From the IMG/VR virus record IMGVR_UViG_3300025674_000203, positions 1-32,419 of that record: DNA of 32,419 bases, one strand, 5' to 3'. Below, one piece after another: positions 1 to 9,900 of the stretch. Positions within the stretch are counted from its first letter, which is position 1; each line of letters begins with the position of its first letter. Origin of the DNA: a virus. The notes beneath the pieces were generated by a model. It saw only the letters and a program-made list of their open reading frames with translations, did not search any database and was not told where the DNA came from. The position numbers and the translations under genes were made by a program.

Positions 1-1
1 T

Positions 2-1852
2 ACAGGTGTTGTACCAGCAAGAACAGGCTCAGTAGTTACTATTGACACTGGTCAAAACAGTAATATGTCTGGTAGTTTTTCTACATCAGCAGGTACAAGT
101 TCAACTGATACAGGTAATTATTCTTTTACTCAACAAAATGGTTTTAACAATCCTACATTTGCGACTACATATACAGTTAAAGCTGGTGATGACGCTCAAA
201 CAGTCATTGGAACTTTTACAGGGTCTGTTGCAAATGATACACAAACAGATGAATCTACTGTAAAAACTGCAATTGCTAATACAATTAATGCATACAAAGA
301 TGTTTCAGCTAGTCAAGATGCTAATGATAATGGTGCAAGCAGAAATATTGACTTTACTATTTCAGGCGCATCAGTAACAACAGCAGAACCAATGGTAATA
401 ACTAATGGTCGTGCTGGACCGCTATTAGGTTTATTTAGAGTTGATGTTAATAACAATGGTGCTAATATAAATGCTGCAGGTGATTTAACTTTCGGCACAG
501 CTACCCAAACAACTGCAGGAGTTAATGGTGGTAGTGTTACAGGTACGTTCTCATTAGGTTCTTCTAGTGATAGCTTTTATGTACCAAGCACATCATTTAC
601 AGCCTTTAATAGTCTTACAGGTAACAGTACTAATAATAGTATGTCATCAGATATTGCTATTGCTATTAACAATGCTATAGGACAATGGACGGTAGCTAGC
701 GCAACTAATTCTAATGATATTACTTTTACAGATACTACAAGCAGAAACATAACTCAATTATTTTCTCTTTCAGGAAACAGAAGTGATACGGGAACAATTA
801 CAGCTAGCACAGCGGTACGCACTACTAACGGTGTTGATGCTACTCGTGCAGGTTCAATTACATCAACTATAACTCCCGTCAGCGGAAGTCCTATTGTAAT
901 TACAACTACTCTAGATAATAAAACTCAAGCACAATGTGCAACTGAATTAAAAAATGATTTAGATGTTAGGAATGAGTTTACGGCTAAAGTAGTAAATACA
1001 AATACAGTAGAAGTTGAGTATACTCAGTTTGGTAATCTTGCACCACAACTATTAGTTGAGTTTGATTCAGGAACTGTTTTATCAGGAGATGATGCAGTTC
1101 AACCTACGCATACATTTACATTTGATACTTTAGGTACTCGTGATCTTGAAAGGCCTTGGCCTACTTCGTTTATTAACGAAGACTTTAACTTTCTAGTTGG
1201 TGCAACAAGTACTCAATTTTTTGCATTTGATTTAGGATCAGAAGCAGGAGCAGTGGCAGGAGTTGATGTAAGTAATATTACTCAAGCAAATCCAGGTGTA
1301 ATAACAACTGCAACTGCGCATAATCTTACTACAGGGCAAGAGGTTAGTTTGTCAAACGTAGAAGGAATGACACAAATTAATGGTGTTGTTTATTATGCTA
1401 AAGTGTTAACCCCAACAACGTATACACTTTGTACTGATTCTGCAATGACTTATTCAGTTGATACTACTTCTTTTTCTGCGTATACAGCAGGAGGTATTTC
1501 TGTTGGTACTGCAGATAAGATTCTTTCTTATGTTGAGCGTAAAAACATTCATGTTAGCCCTACAAAAGACACTGAAAACTATACTAGTTTTTATATGGAT
1601 ACTGAAGGTCAATCAAATGAATTTGATGTTAGACTAGAAATGACTAATGCAGCTGGAGAACAATCTGATTTAAGTAGTTCATCTACTACAGCAACCACAT
1701 ATAACTTTACTTATGGTGGTACTAATTCAAATTATGATATTGATACTAGGCTTAATGGTCGTATCGCTAATTATCGTATTGAAGATAATAGTAGGAATGA
1801 TTGGATTATTGCAGCAATTGGATTTGAGTTTGATAAAGGAGGAACTAGATAA
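2..1852 (+). CDS. Tail nozzle / stabilisation-like structural protein (5' end outside window)
   Basis: The reading frame is open from the first bases, so the true start lies upstream; 616 residues are visible. The visible part has repeated Thr/Ser/Asn-rich beta-type segments with a pattern of a charged stretch, an AIxxxI helix and an IDFT/ITFT/VEVEY strand. Near the middle is a segment (GVITTATAHNLTTGQEV followed by GMTQINGVVYYAKVLTPTTYTL) typical of small beta domains in phage nozzle and stabilisation proteins. The C-terminus (LNGRIANYRIEDNSRNDWI, then FEFDKGGTR) resembles the conserved end of T7 gp12-like and related head-tail proteins. Its place at the start of a virion gene cluster agrees. 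It could instead be another tail or fibre protein; the family call is by eye. Confidence 0.5.
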   Translation, partial: TGVVPARTGSVVTIDTGQNSNMSGSFSTSAGTSSTDTGNYSFTQQNGFNNPTFATTYTVKAGDDAQTVIGTFTGSVANDTQTDESTVKTAIANTINAYKDVSASQDANDNGASRNIDFTISGASVTTAEPMVITNGRAGPLLGLFRVDVNNNGANINAAGDLTFGTATQTTAGVNGGSVTGTFSLGSSSDSFYVPSTSFTAFNSLTGNSTNNSMSSDIAIAINNAIGQWTVASATNSNDITFTDTTSRNITQLFSLSGNRSDTGTITASTAVRTTNGVDATRAGSITSTITPVSGSPIVITTTLDNKTQAQCATELKNDLDVRNEFTAKVVNTNTVEVEYTQFGNLAPQLLVEFDSGTVLSGDDAVQPTHTFTFDTLGTRDLERPWPTSFINEDFNFLVGATSTQFFAFDLGSEAGAVAGVDVSNITQANPGVITTATAHNLTTGQEVSLSNVEGMTQINGVVYYAKVLTPTTYTLCTDSAMTYSVDTTSFSAYTAGGISVGTADKILSYVERKNIHVSPTKDTENYTSFYMDTEGQSNEFDVRLEMTNAAGEQSDLSSSSTTATTYNFTYGGTNSNYDIDTRLNGRIANYRIEDNSRNDWIIAAIGFEFDKGGTR

Positions 1853-2034
1853 TGCCTTTGATTCAACCGAAAGTTTCTCAAGATGCACAATTAGATTCAT
1901 GGTCTTTTAAAACTACAAATGAAATAAATAAGCTGGAGGAGCGTTTAGATGCGCTCCTTCAGGCTATGGAAGGCCTTGCTAATGGTTCAACTACAGACCA
2001 AATAAGAGACGCAATAAAGGATGCATTAAACTAA
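1852..2034 (+). CDS. Small coiled-coil protein, unknown function
   Basis: A 60-residue protein whose ATG overlaps the stop of the tail gene (TAATG) and has AGGAGG about nine bases upstream. Residues 22-45 (NEINKLEERLDALLQAME) look like a short amphipathic helix or coiled coil, followed by a polar linker and a second helix. Its position between tail and ejection genes suggests a small virion or assembly protein. No family is recognised. Confidence 0.7.
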   Translation: MPLIQPKVSQDAQLDSWSFKTTNEINKLEERLDALLQAMEGLANGSTTDQIRDAIKDALN

Positions 2035-2417
2035 TGAGGATACTAGATAATGATGAGCTTGCTTTACGATGGGGCGAAATAGAACCTAAAGTAAAAATAG
2101 CTTTAGATAGAGGTCAAGGTGAAAGCACAACTTATGATTTGTTTTTAGAATGTTTAAATAACGTTTCACAATGTTGGATGCATGAAGATGCAGTAGCAAT
2201 CACTAGGATAATTACATTTAATCAATATAAACAATTACAGGTTGTAACTACAGCATCTGATGATTGGTTTAAATATGGTTTTAAGTGTTTAAAAATACTT
2301 GAAGATTTTGCAAAAGATATTGGCTGTCGTAATATTTCACTTTGGGGACGCCCAGGATGGAAGCGCGTATTAAAAGATTACGAAGAGCCATATACCATCC
2401 TAGTTAAGGAGTTATAA
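2034..2417 (+). CDS. GNAT-like phage protein (tentative)
   Basis: A 127-residue protein starting on the TAATG overlap with the preceding gene. The order of elements resembles small acetyltransferase-fold proteins often found among podovirus structural genes: an early helix, a central ITRIITFNQYKQLQVVTTAS strand region, a helix FKCLKILEDFAKDIGC, then NISLWGRPGWKRVLKDY and a closing YTILVKEL strand. The GRPGWKRVLKDY piece is the most family-like feature. I see no clear acetyl-CoA loop, so enzymatic activity is uncertain. The gene ends directly against the next start (TAAATG). Confidence 0.5.
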   Translation: MRILDNDELALRWGEIEPKVKIALDRGQGESTTYDLFLECLNNVSQCWMHEDAVAITRIITFNQYKQLQVVTTASDDWFKYGFKCLKILEDFAKDIGCRNISLWGRPGWKRVLKDYEEPYTILVKEL

Positions 2418-3191
2418 ATGATCGATCAATTTGAAGACCTTATGGGAATTGTTATTGAGACTGGACACGCCCCACTTGATAAGAAACTCAATTCACATAT
2501 TTGTTATAAAGGGGGTGGAGGTAAAACTTCTACTACTGAAAGTGGTGTACCAAAAGAGTTTAGACCATATGTAGAAAGAGGTTTAGCAGATGCTGAATCT
2601 GCAAGGCAAGCAGGTGATCTTAGCTATGTAGCCGATATGACACCCGAACAAAAACAATCGCTTGCTATGCAAAGTAATCTTGCTACTGGTCAATTAAAAA
2701 CTATTGGTGATCAATCAGTAGCAGCACGAGATATTATGGGAGATGCTTCTCGTGGCCAAGGTATTTTTGGTACAGATGCATATAATATAGTTGCTAATGA
2801 TATGTCTAACCGTTTAGCAACACTAGGCAATCAAGCAAGAGGCCAAGCACAAACACAGTCTGCGCTAGGCGGTGGGCTAGGTTCGGCTCGGCAAACAGCG
2901 GCAACAGAGCGTGCTGTTATGGATACTATGTTTGATGAAGTAAGCAAAGAAGTTCAAGCGCAAAGAGCAGGGCGTATGGGCGCTGCAAAAGGTATAATTG
3001 GTTCTGGACAAGATGTTGCTGGTCAAGTAGGACTAGGCGCATCAGCATTAGAGCGTGTAGGTAAAGCTAAACAAGCACAAGATCAACGGGTAGGTGACGC
3101 AGAGTATCAGGGGCTACAACGTTTCTTTGGATTACTTGGTTCTCCTGCAGTTGGGCAAAGCTCAACAACAACTCAAAGTGGAGGTAAATAA
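2418..3191 (+). CDS. Structural / internal virion protein, Ala-Gly-Gln rich
   Basis: A 257-residue protein preceded by AAGGAG six bases before the ATG. After about 30 residues it has a GGGGKTSTTESG linker, then a long, mostly helical, Ala/Gln/Gly-rich stretch (RPYVERGLADAESARQAG; GQAQTQSALGGGLGSARQTA) and a Gly/Ser/Thr tail. This low-complexity helical make-up is usual for podovirus internal core or tail-needle-type proteins. GGGGKT is a glycine linker and not a credible P-loop, because no strand precedes it. It sits in an unbroken operon of virion genes. The exact role is unknown. Confidence 0.55.
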   Translation: MIDQFEDLMGIVIETGHAPLDKKLNSHICYKGGGGKTSTTESGVPKEFRPYVERGLADAESARQAGDLSYVADMTPEQKQSLAMQSNLATGQLKTIGDQSVAARDIMGDASRGQGIFGTDAYNIVANDMSNRLATLGNQARGQAQTQSALGGGLGSARQTAATERAVMDTMFDEVSKEVQAQRAGRMGAAKGIIGSGQDVAGQVGLGASALERVGKAKQAQDQRVGDAEYQGLQRFFGLLGSPAVGQSSTTTQSGGK

Positions 3192-4153
3192 TGGCTTATC
3201 TAGATATGTTTGAGGAAGATCCGCTAGCACCTACTTACAATGAAAAAGATGGTTTGCCTCAATTAAATAGGTCTGCTCAACCAGCTCAGATGTCACAAGA
3301 CCCTAGCGCAGGTGAACAGTTTGGTCAAATGGCTATGAATCGTGCAATGGAAGGGACACTTGATGCAGGACAAAACGCTATTACTGGTGCATTAGCAAAA
3401 CCTACTATGGCTAAAACAGCTACTGAAATTGCTACTGCGTCTCCTCAACTTGCTCAAATAGGACTTGGCGGTGCAGGTGAAGGTGCATTAATTGGCAATG
3501 CGCTTACAGGCAAAGCAGCAGGTGCAACACTAGGTACAGTAGGCACAGGCACAGGTGCTGCTGCAGGTGCAGGCGGTATGGCAGCACTAGGCGCAGCAAT
3601 GCCTTATGTTGGTGCTGGTATCCTTGCAGGTAAGGCTCTTGGTTTCTTTAATGACGGTGGACATGTTGGACCGTTGTATGCGGCGGATGGTAATTCAATA
3701 CCTACACCTGTAAGCCTTAAGGATGCTTTAATAAAATCACTGCAAGAAAAAGCTGATTTTAATGAAAGTATTTATACAGCTGGAGTTAAAGGTCAAACGC
3801 CTATGAAAAGAGCTAAGTATGCAGCTAAAAGAGATGCTATAAAAGAGTTAGCTAAAGAAAGCCCAGAGCTTATGCAAAGAGCAATGAACTATAAGTCAGG
3901 CGGAGGTCCATTGTATGCGGCAAAAGGCAAAGAAGCAAAAGATGAAGGCATGTTAGCAGCAGTTGCTCGTAAGTTAAATTCAGCTAAGAATTATGTTATG
4001 GGTGAAGATCGTAAAGGTTCTGACGCTAATGCTTTTCTTAAAGGTGAAGGCGTTCAATATAACGCTATGGGTGGTGGCCCACTATCTATTCGTAAAGTTA
4101 GATATAAACAAGACGGCGGTAAAATAGAGCTAGAAGCTACAATGGGAGACTAA
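3191..4153 (+). CDS. Virion-cluster protein with Gly/Ala hydrophobic segment and GG-PLYA motifs
   Basis: A 320-residue protein with GGAGG six bases upstream of the ATG, overlapping the previous stop by one base. Residues about 93-153 form a long Gly/Ala-rich, weakly hydrophobic segment that could insert into a membrane during DNA ejection. A short motif recurs: GGHVGPLYAADG (157-167), GGGPLYAAKG (237-246) and GGGPLSIRK (294-302). Related GG-P-Y motifs appear in the next protein, which suggests that both use it as an interaction or cleavage signal. Between the motifs lie Lys/Ala-rich helices. No known family is recognised; by position it could be a T7 gp14/gp15-type core protein. Confidence 0.55.
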   Translation: MAYLDMFEEDPLAPTYNEKDGLPQLNRSAQPAQMSQDPSAGEQFGQMAMNRAMEGTLDAGQNAITGALAKPTMAKTATEIATASPQLAQIGLGGAGEGALIGNALTGKAAGATLGTVGTGTGAAAGAGGMAALGAAMPYVGAGILAGKALGFFNDGGHVGPLYAADGNSIPTPVSLKDALIKSLQEKADFNESIYTAGVKGQTPMKRAKYAAKRDAIKELAKESPELMQRAMNYKSGGGPLYAAKGKEAKDEGMLAAVARKLNSAKNYVMGEDRKGSDANAFLKGEGVQYNAMGGGPLSIRKVRYKQDGGKIELEATMGD

Positions 4154-4154
4154 A

Positions 4155-6872
4155 ATGCATATAAAAAGCCTTAGTCAAAAAGATCGACATGGTAATATGT
4201 TTTCTGTTGAATACTTTGAACCAGAGACTAGTATACCTATGATGATGGTAATCCCCGATATGCCTGATGGATATAACGGGGCTGATACTGATAATCATCC
4301 AGGAGACCCTAAAGGAACTGATACAGTCCCTGCATGGCTAACTCCAGGAGAAAATGTAGTTAATGCTGAGGCGTCTCGAATTCCAGGCAATCAAGAAAAG
4401 ATTGATCAAATGAATGAAGAAGGTAGGCAAATACAAAAGGCACAAGGTGGACCTATTCCTACTTATGAGTCTGATGGCGGCTTTATTCAAGGTCTTGTAG
4501 ACACATTTACGCTACCTAAACCCCCTCCAGGAATTGAATATCGTAGACACAAAGACGGCTCTATTGGTATGTGGGCAGGTAATATTTATCGTGGCAAATA
4601 TAAAGAGCCAAAGAAAAAAGAAAGTTCTTTTTCAAAATTCCTTGGTGTTAACTATAATTATGATGGCGGTAGTATACCTCCTATGTATGCTCAAGAAGGC
4701 AATTACGTAATGCCTGAATTTTTAAGTGACAAAGCGTTAAATCCAATACTACAAGGTATGTATGCTACAGAAACAAGTTCAGGCGCTAATGTAAAACCTT
4801 CTTCTGCAGGTGCTATTGGTCCAATGCAAATACTACCAACTACAGCTGCAAATCCTGGAATGGGCGTTCAACCAAGAACAATTAAAGATATTTCTACTTT
4901 AGAAGGCTCACAGTCTTTTGCTAAAGATTATATGAGAGGTATTCATCAAGCAAACCCTGATTTTAATCTTGAAGAAGTAGTAACTGCTTATCATTCAGGA
5001 CCAGAAAATGTTCGTAAAGCAAAAGCAAATACAGAAGAACTTGGTCCTCAAGGACAATCTTATTTTGGTAAAGTTATGTCTGCAATAAATCCAATTTCAG
5101 AAGCACAAGCAGCTGGTAATATATCTAATGCTCAAATGCTAGAGCAAACAAAAGGACCAGATGATGGCACTCGTGGTGTTCCTCCTGTAGATCAAATACC
5201 TAAAAACAGAGAATTACCTATTGAAAAACCTAGTATAGTAGATCCTTTAATAGAGGGAATTCCAATTGGGCCTGGAGGAGCAGGTATTACAACTGCTGAT
5301 ATTGCAAGTGATATTGTTAATGAAGATCAAATTACTATTAAGCAAAACCAAGATGCTATTCCTGTTTTAGAATCTAATTTACAGAGTGCAAAAGAAGAAG
5401 AAGCTGCAGCTGCTAAAGTTATTAATGATAAGCAAGCAGAAGGCAATCCTATTTATCAAGATGAGATACTTAGACATCAGGAAGCTAAAGCAAAAGTTAA
5501 TTCTCTTTCTAAGACAGTTGAAAAAACTAAAGAAGAAACTAAAATTGCACAAGAAAATGTAGATCAAGCTGTTCCTCCTATTCAGAACTATAATACTGAA
5601 ACAGGTGAATTTGATATACCAGAAGCAAAGGATAAAGATATTCCTGATCCTTCGGTACAATCTAAAAAAGACGCAGCTATAACTGAAGCAATGAAAAACT
5701 TTAGAGGTAAAACATTTAGTCAACCTTCAGCAGATGAACTAAAAGAAGTAGAAAGACTTGGAAGTAGTTCTCAAGGTGAAGGTATAGGGACTACAGTTAT
5801 GGGTTACTTTAAAGATATGTTTAAAGACTTGTTTAGTGGACCTGAACTTGCACGTATGGCAGTTATGTACGCTGGTTCTCGCCTTATGGGATATGATCAT
5901 GGTGGCTCACTGCAATACTCTATGAAACAATACATTGATCGTGTAGACGCTGCAAATACTCAGTTCCAAAAAGATATTCGGGATGATGACTATCAAGATT
6001 TTACCGAAGAGTCTCGCAAAGAGTTTGAAGAAACAAGAGACTATTCTGTTCTTAAAAAGAAATCAACTCCAGTATCAATGACTGAAACAACAGGGACTAC
6101 CTATGTTCGTGGTGTTGGTATTGTAAATACTGTTAAGCTTAGCGATAAAACAGAAGGAGTTTTAATTGGTGGTAAGCCTGTTCGTATTACTCAAGTAATT
6201 GATAAAGACAGTGGTTTAACTCTTGCAGATATTATGGAACCCGTTGATAAAGAAGTACACAGTGTTCAATCAGTAAGAAAACGATTAGATGGGGTTGCTG
6301 AAGAAGCAAGAAAAAGTGCAAGTCAAAATATAGGGTTAGAAGAAGGCAAAGGCCTTTCAGATGATTCATCTTCAGTTGCAATGGAAGCCGCTTCTAAGTT
6401 TAATAAAATTCTTCTTAGGAATGGTGCAAGTATTGCTCAAGCAGAAGACATGGAAATTGTTGTTAACGGTGCTATAAAAGATTATTATAATGCTAAAGCT
6501 CAAGCTAAGCGTGATGGTACTAAAATGCCTCTTACAGTAGAAGCTTACATTGAACAACGAATGATTGAACCATTAACTAATAATACTATTACAGCAGATA
6601 TGGTTCGAGGTACTTCAGCTGATAATCTTCGAGCGCTTAATAAGCGTATTTATCGTGGTATGGATAATAAAGATAAACGAAATCCAGCTTTTCAAACCGA
6701 ATATAGGAATGAATGGGCAGCAACTAAAGCTGCTTGGCAATCGATTGGTGATGAGCGAGCAGAATGGATTAGGAAAGCAGAAAAGAAAGATGGATATTCT
6801 GCGTTTACTCTTTGGATGTCTAAAACAGCTGATGAAGATATTGATAAAATACTTGAAGAAGCTACAAAATAA
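4155..6872 (+). CDS. Internal virion protein with lytic transglycosylase (SLT) domain
   Basis: A 905-residue virion-cluster protein, ATG two bases after the previous stop, with GGGAG upstream. Residues 55-75 (GTDTVPAWLTPGENVVNAEA) match a motif frequent in phage tape-measure and ejection proteins. Residues about 198-310 form an SLT lysozyme-like domain: candidate catalytic E206 in ATETSSG, AGAIGPMQILP (218-228), AYHSGPENV (278-286) and YFGKV near 303. GG-P-Y motifs occur at 98-104 and 171-178. Residues about 395-480 are Glu/Lys/Ala-rich and probably coiled coil. The rest is helical and unknown. By analogy with T7 gp16 it would open the peptidoglycan locally as DNA enters, though here it is a separate, smaller protein. 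Confidence 0.75.
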   Translation: MHIKSLSQKDRHGNMFSVEYFEPETSIPMMMVIPDMPDGYNGADTDNHPGDPKGTDTVPAWLTPGENVVNAEASRIPGNQEKIDQMNEEGRQIQKAQGGPIPTYESDGGFIQGLVDTFTLPKPPPGIEYRRHKDGSIGMWAGNIYRGKYKEPKKKESSFSKFLGVNYNYDGGSIPPMYAQEGNYVMPEFLSDKALNPILQGMYATETSSGANVKPSSAGAIGPMQILPTTAANPGMGVQPRTIKDISTLEGSQSFAKDYMRGIHQANPDFNLEEVVTAYHSGPENVRKAKANTEELGPQGQSYFGKVMSAINPISEAQAAGNISNAQMLEQTKGPDDGTRGVPPVDQIPKNRELPIEKPSIVDPLIEGIPIGPGGAGITTADIASDIVNEDQITIKQNQDAIPVLESNLQSAKEEEAAAAKVINDKQAEGNPIYQDEILRHQEAKAKVNSLSKTVEKTKEETKIAQENVDQAVPPIQNYNTETGEFDIPEAKDKDIPDPSVQSKKDAAITEAMKNFRGKTFSQPSADELKEVERLGSSSQGEGIGTTVMGYFKDMFKDLFSGPELARMAVMYAGSRLMGYDHGGSLQYSMKQYIDRVDAANTQFQKDIRDDDYQDFTEESRKEFEETRDYSVLKKKSTPVSMTETTGTTYVRGVGIVNTVKLSDKTEGVLIGGKPVRITQVIDKDSGLTLADIMEPVDKEVHSVQSVRKRLDGVAEEARKSASQNIGLEEGKGLSDDSSSVAMEAASKFNKILLRNGASIAQAEDMEIVVNGAIKDYYNAKAQAKRDGTKMPLTVEAYIEQRMIEPLTNNTITADMVRGTSADNLRALNKRIYRGMDNKDKRNPAFQTEYRNEWAATKAAWQSIGDERAEWIRKAEKKDGYSAFTLWMSKTADEDIDKILEEATK

Positions 6873-6880
6873 ACTTATAT

Positions 6881-6932
6881 TCCCTAGTGAGCTAAAAACA
6901 CCCTTATAGGGGAGGCTCCCTAGGGATTTTTT
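6881..6932 (+). terminator. Intrinsic terminator whose loop holds a promoter
   Basis: The arm TCCCTAG (6881-6887) pairs with CTAGGGA (6920-6926). After one mismatch, GAGC (6889-6892) pairs with GCTC (6915-6918). The hairpin is followed at once by TTTTTT (6927-6932). The roughly 22-base loop contains the phage promoter-like site whose start would be G6909. RNA arriving from the upstream gene can fold the whole hairpin; RNA starting inside the loop lacks the left arm. Confidence 0.65.
6888..6910 (+). promoter_or_regulatory. T7-type phage RNA polymerase promoter (copy 1)
   Basis: The site reads CTAAAAACACCCTTATAGG and shares the 12-base core CACCCTTATAGG, with an A-rich element upstream, with two other sites in the window (29614-29634 plus, 26462-26483 minus). 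T7-class promoters have TATA just before a GG start, as here, giving G6909 as the likely first base. It would drive the two largest virion genes. The inner CCCTTATAGGG can also form a 4-bp stem with a TAT loop. Confidence 0.6.
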
Positions 6933-6948
6933 ATTTATGGAGGTCTAT

Positions 6949-9900
6949 ATGTCTAGACAATTTACAGGTGCAGATGGCGTTACCTATACATGGGTTGATG
7001 CAGACACCTTTACAGATGGGAAGGAGTCCTATCGTGTGCAAGGTTATAACGCCCCTGAAGAAGAAAAAATAGTTGCCGATGAAGAAAAAGGCCTCCGTTT
7101 TAAACAAGGTCAAGTAGGCGGTAAAGAAACTACTCGTGCAGTAGAACGAATTACTGAGGCTGGTGGCTTTAATATTGTAGAAGATTTAGGTAAGACAGAT
7201 TCTTTTGGTCGTAAAAGAGTAAAGCTTAAAAATGAATTTGGTGATGATTTAACCAATACTCTTTATAGATCAGGTGCAATTGATATTAATCTTTTTACCG
7301 ATGAAGAAGGAATTCAAGCAGCACAATCAGGTCGTGTATCTAAATTACTTAATGGTAAACGTCAATATGACAGTATTATTGCTGAAGAATTATCTGAAGT
7401 TCAAAACAGACCAGTTACATTTAAAGAAACTGCACTTAACGAAAGAGAATATCTTAACTCAGTTGTTGCTACTATTGCTTCACAGCAAGGGCTAGATTTA
7501 GCAGATGAAGATGATTATCGTACTGCTTTAAACTATGCACAAGATGGCACGTATGATATGCGTAGCCTTCCCTTCCAAGGAATTGAATTTAGAAGCCCTG
7601 ATAGGACTATTGAAGGCGTAGCATACAATCAATTTGGAACTGCATGGAATCAAGGTTGGGGAGGAATGTCAACTGGTCTTGCAGGGTTTGCAGAGCTTAT
7701 TGGTGTTGGTCTTGGCAGTGAAACCCTAGAACAGTGGGGTGCTGACAAAGTAGAACAAGCAAAAGATGATTTGCTAGATGCACCAATGCTACGTAATCTT
7801 GATTACAAAGACGTAGATGATGTATGGAGCGCTTGGGGTTATCTTACTAATAATGTAGCTATGTCTGCGCCTTATCTTATTACACTAACTGCAGGAACAC
7901 TTGCTGCTCCTGTAACAGGTGGCGCATCTGCTGCAATTGCTTATGGGTCAGTTGGCGGCAGTTATGCTGGTCAAGTATGGAACGATATTCAAGGTGAAAA
8001 AGGAAGAGCAGAAGCAGCAGGATCTATTCTTGCAGGTACAGGTATGGCTGTTCTTGATCGGTTAGGTCTTGCAGGGATACTCAAGCCTTCTCAATTGTTA
8101 ACTAAACAAGGCCGTCTTGAAGTCGCTAAAGCAGTAAAAGCTAAAAATCCTAAAATGACTTCTGAAGAAGCATTAGAAGCAGTAAACAAAGCAAGTAAGG
8201 CAGAAATTAAAGGCGTTATTGAAGGCATGGGTAACTTTGCTTCTGATAATATTAATAATAGTGCTATACTAAAACGTATACTAACAGGTGCTGGTCGTGG
8301 TGGCTTAACTGAAAGTATTACCGAAGCAGCACAAGAAGGATTAGGCTATAGTGCGTCTGCAGCAATGTCTGAAGGTGGACTAAAACAAAACTTTAATCCA
8401 AATGAGTTTACTAATCTTCTTACTTCAGCTGCAATTGCAGGGGGTACACTTGGTGCTGGGTTTAGTTCTGCAGGTCAAGTAATTGACGTTGGCGATCGTT
8501 ATGCTATGCAAAAAGGTTTAATGCTTGGCACATCTAAATCACTTAATGAATACGATAGATTATCTACTGATATTGGTAATGTAGGTAGTGTAGAAGATAT
8601 TATTTTTGGTAAAGATGGTTTGCTAGAACAAACTAAAAACAAAGACCCCGACAATACTAACGCTAATGTAACTGTTAATTATGCAGATAGAGGTAAAATA
8701 AATAGAGGAAATCTTTGGGATAAGGTTAAAAATGCCCCTAAGTATTTACCAGAACTTTATCGTGCTGCGGCTACAACAGCGTTTAGACCTGAGTTGTTAA
8801 GGCGTTCTGAAGCAGCTAGAAAATTATATGCGCTAGTAGGGCAACCGCTAGGTAAACTTTATTCAGGCAGAGACGTTCAAGCTAGAGAAGCACAAGTAAG
8901 GGCTGATCTTCTTGAAACAATAAACCCAAAGCGTACCTTTAAAAGATTTGGTATGCGTGACACAGTTAAAAGTTCTCAACGTATTTCGGATATGATTCGT
9001 AGATACATGAATGGTGAACGTGATATTGAAGTTGAAAATAATATTGCGGCTATTGAAGCTACAATTATTGAATTAGAAAACTTTGCTGAAAAAGATTATA
9101 TCTATAAAAACGCTACTTATCAAAATCAAAAGGCAGGTCGTGAGGCGCTTAAGAAAACAGATAAGTGGTGGCTTAAACACCAGTCTTGGGATTGGATGAA
9201 AGTAAGGCAAAATCGCGATGAGTGGTTTAAGTTTATGCGTGATAATACTGATTACACGACTGCGGAGTTAGATATTCTTTATAATAAAATATCTAATAAC
9301 GAACCTGCTACTGACTTTTCTCTTGTAGAAGGAGTAGAGTTTATTCCAGGGTCTACTAAAGGTAGGCGTGATGAAATTTCTGATAAACCTGGGTATGAAA
9401 AGTTTGCTAACACTAACATACTTCAAAATATGATTGACGCAGCAAGTCAAAATGCTAAGTATGTAGCTTATACTGAATACTTTGGGGCTGGCGGTAAATA
9501 TCTAGATCAGCTGTTTACAGATATGCGTAAAGATCTTTCAGATGAAGAAATTGCAGAGATAGCTTACCATACTAAATCTATTATTGATGCTGGCACAGGT
9601 AACTTTAATCCTATACAAAATAAAATGTTATCTAAACTTCAAAATACAGCGGCATTTTATTCGGCTATGGTAGGTCTTCCTTTATCTGCAATTAGCTCTT
9701 TTCCTGAATTTGGAATGATACTCTATCAAGGTAGAGGTGGTAAAGATGTTCAGAATGGAATTAATTCTGCAACAGGAACTATAGTAGACATGCTTAAAAC
9801 AGTAATGAATACCAAACAAAATAAAGCATTGTCAAATATTCCACATGCTAATGTAGATAATAAGGCTCAACAACGATTGACTAACTCAGGGTTATTTAAC

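Noticed and set aside
2505-2530. GGGGKT as an ATP-binding P-loop in the 257-residue structural protein
   Set aside because: No hydrophobic strand precedes it and no Walker B follows; it is a glycine linker in a low-complexity region.
5379-5723. Minus-strand frame rich in Phe, Cys and Ser within the transglycosylase gene
   Set aside because: It is the reverse image of a Glu/Lys-rich coiled coil, a usual artefact in AT-rich genes.
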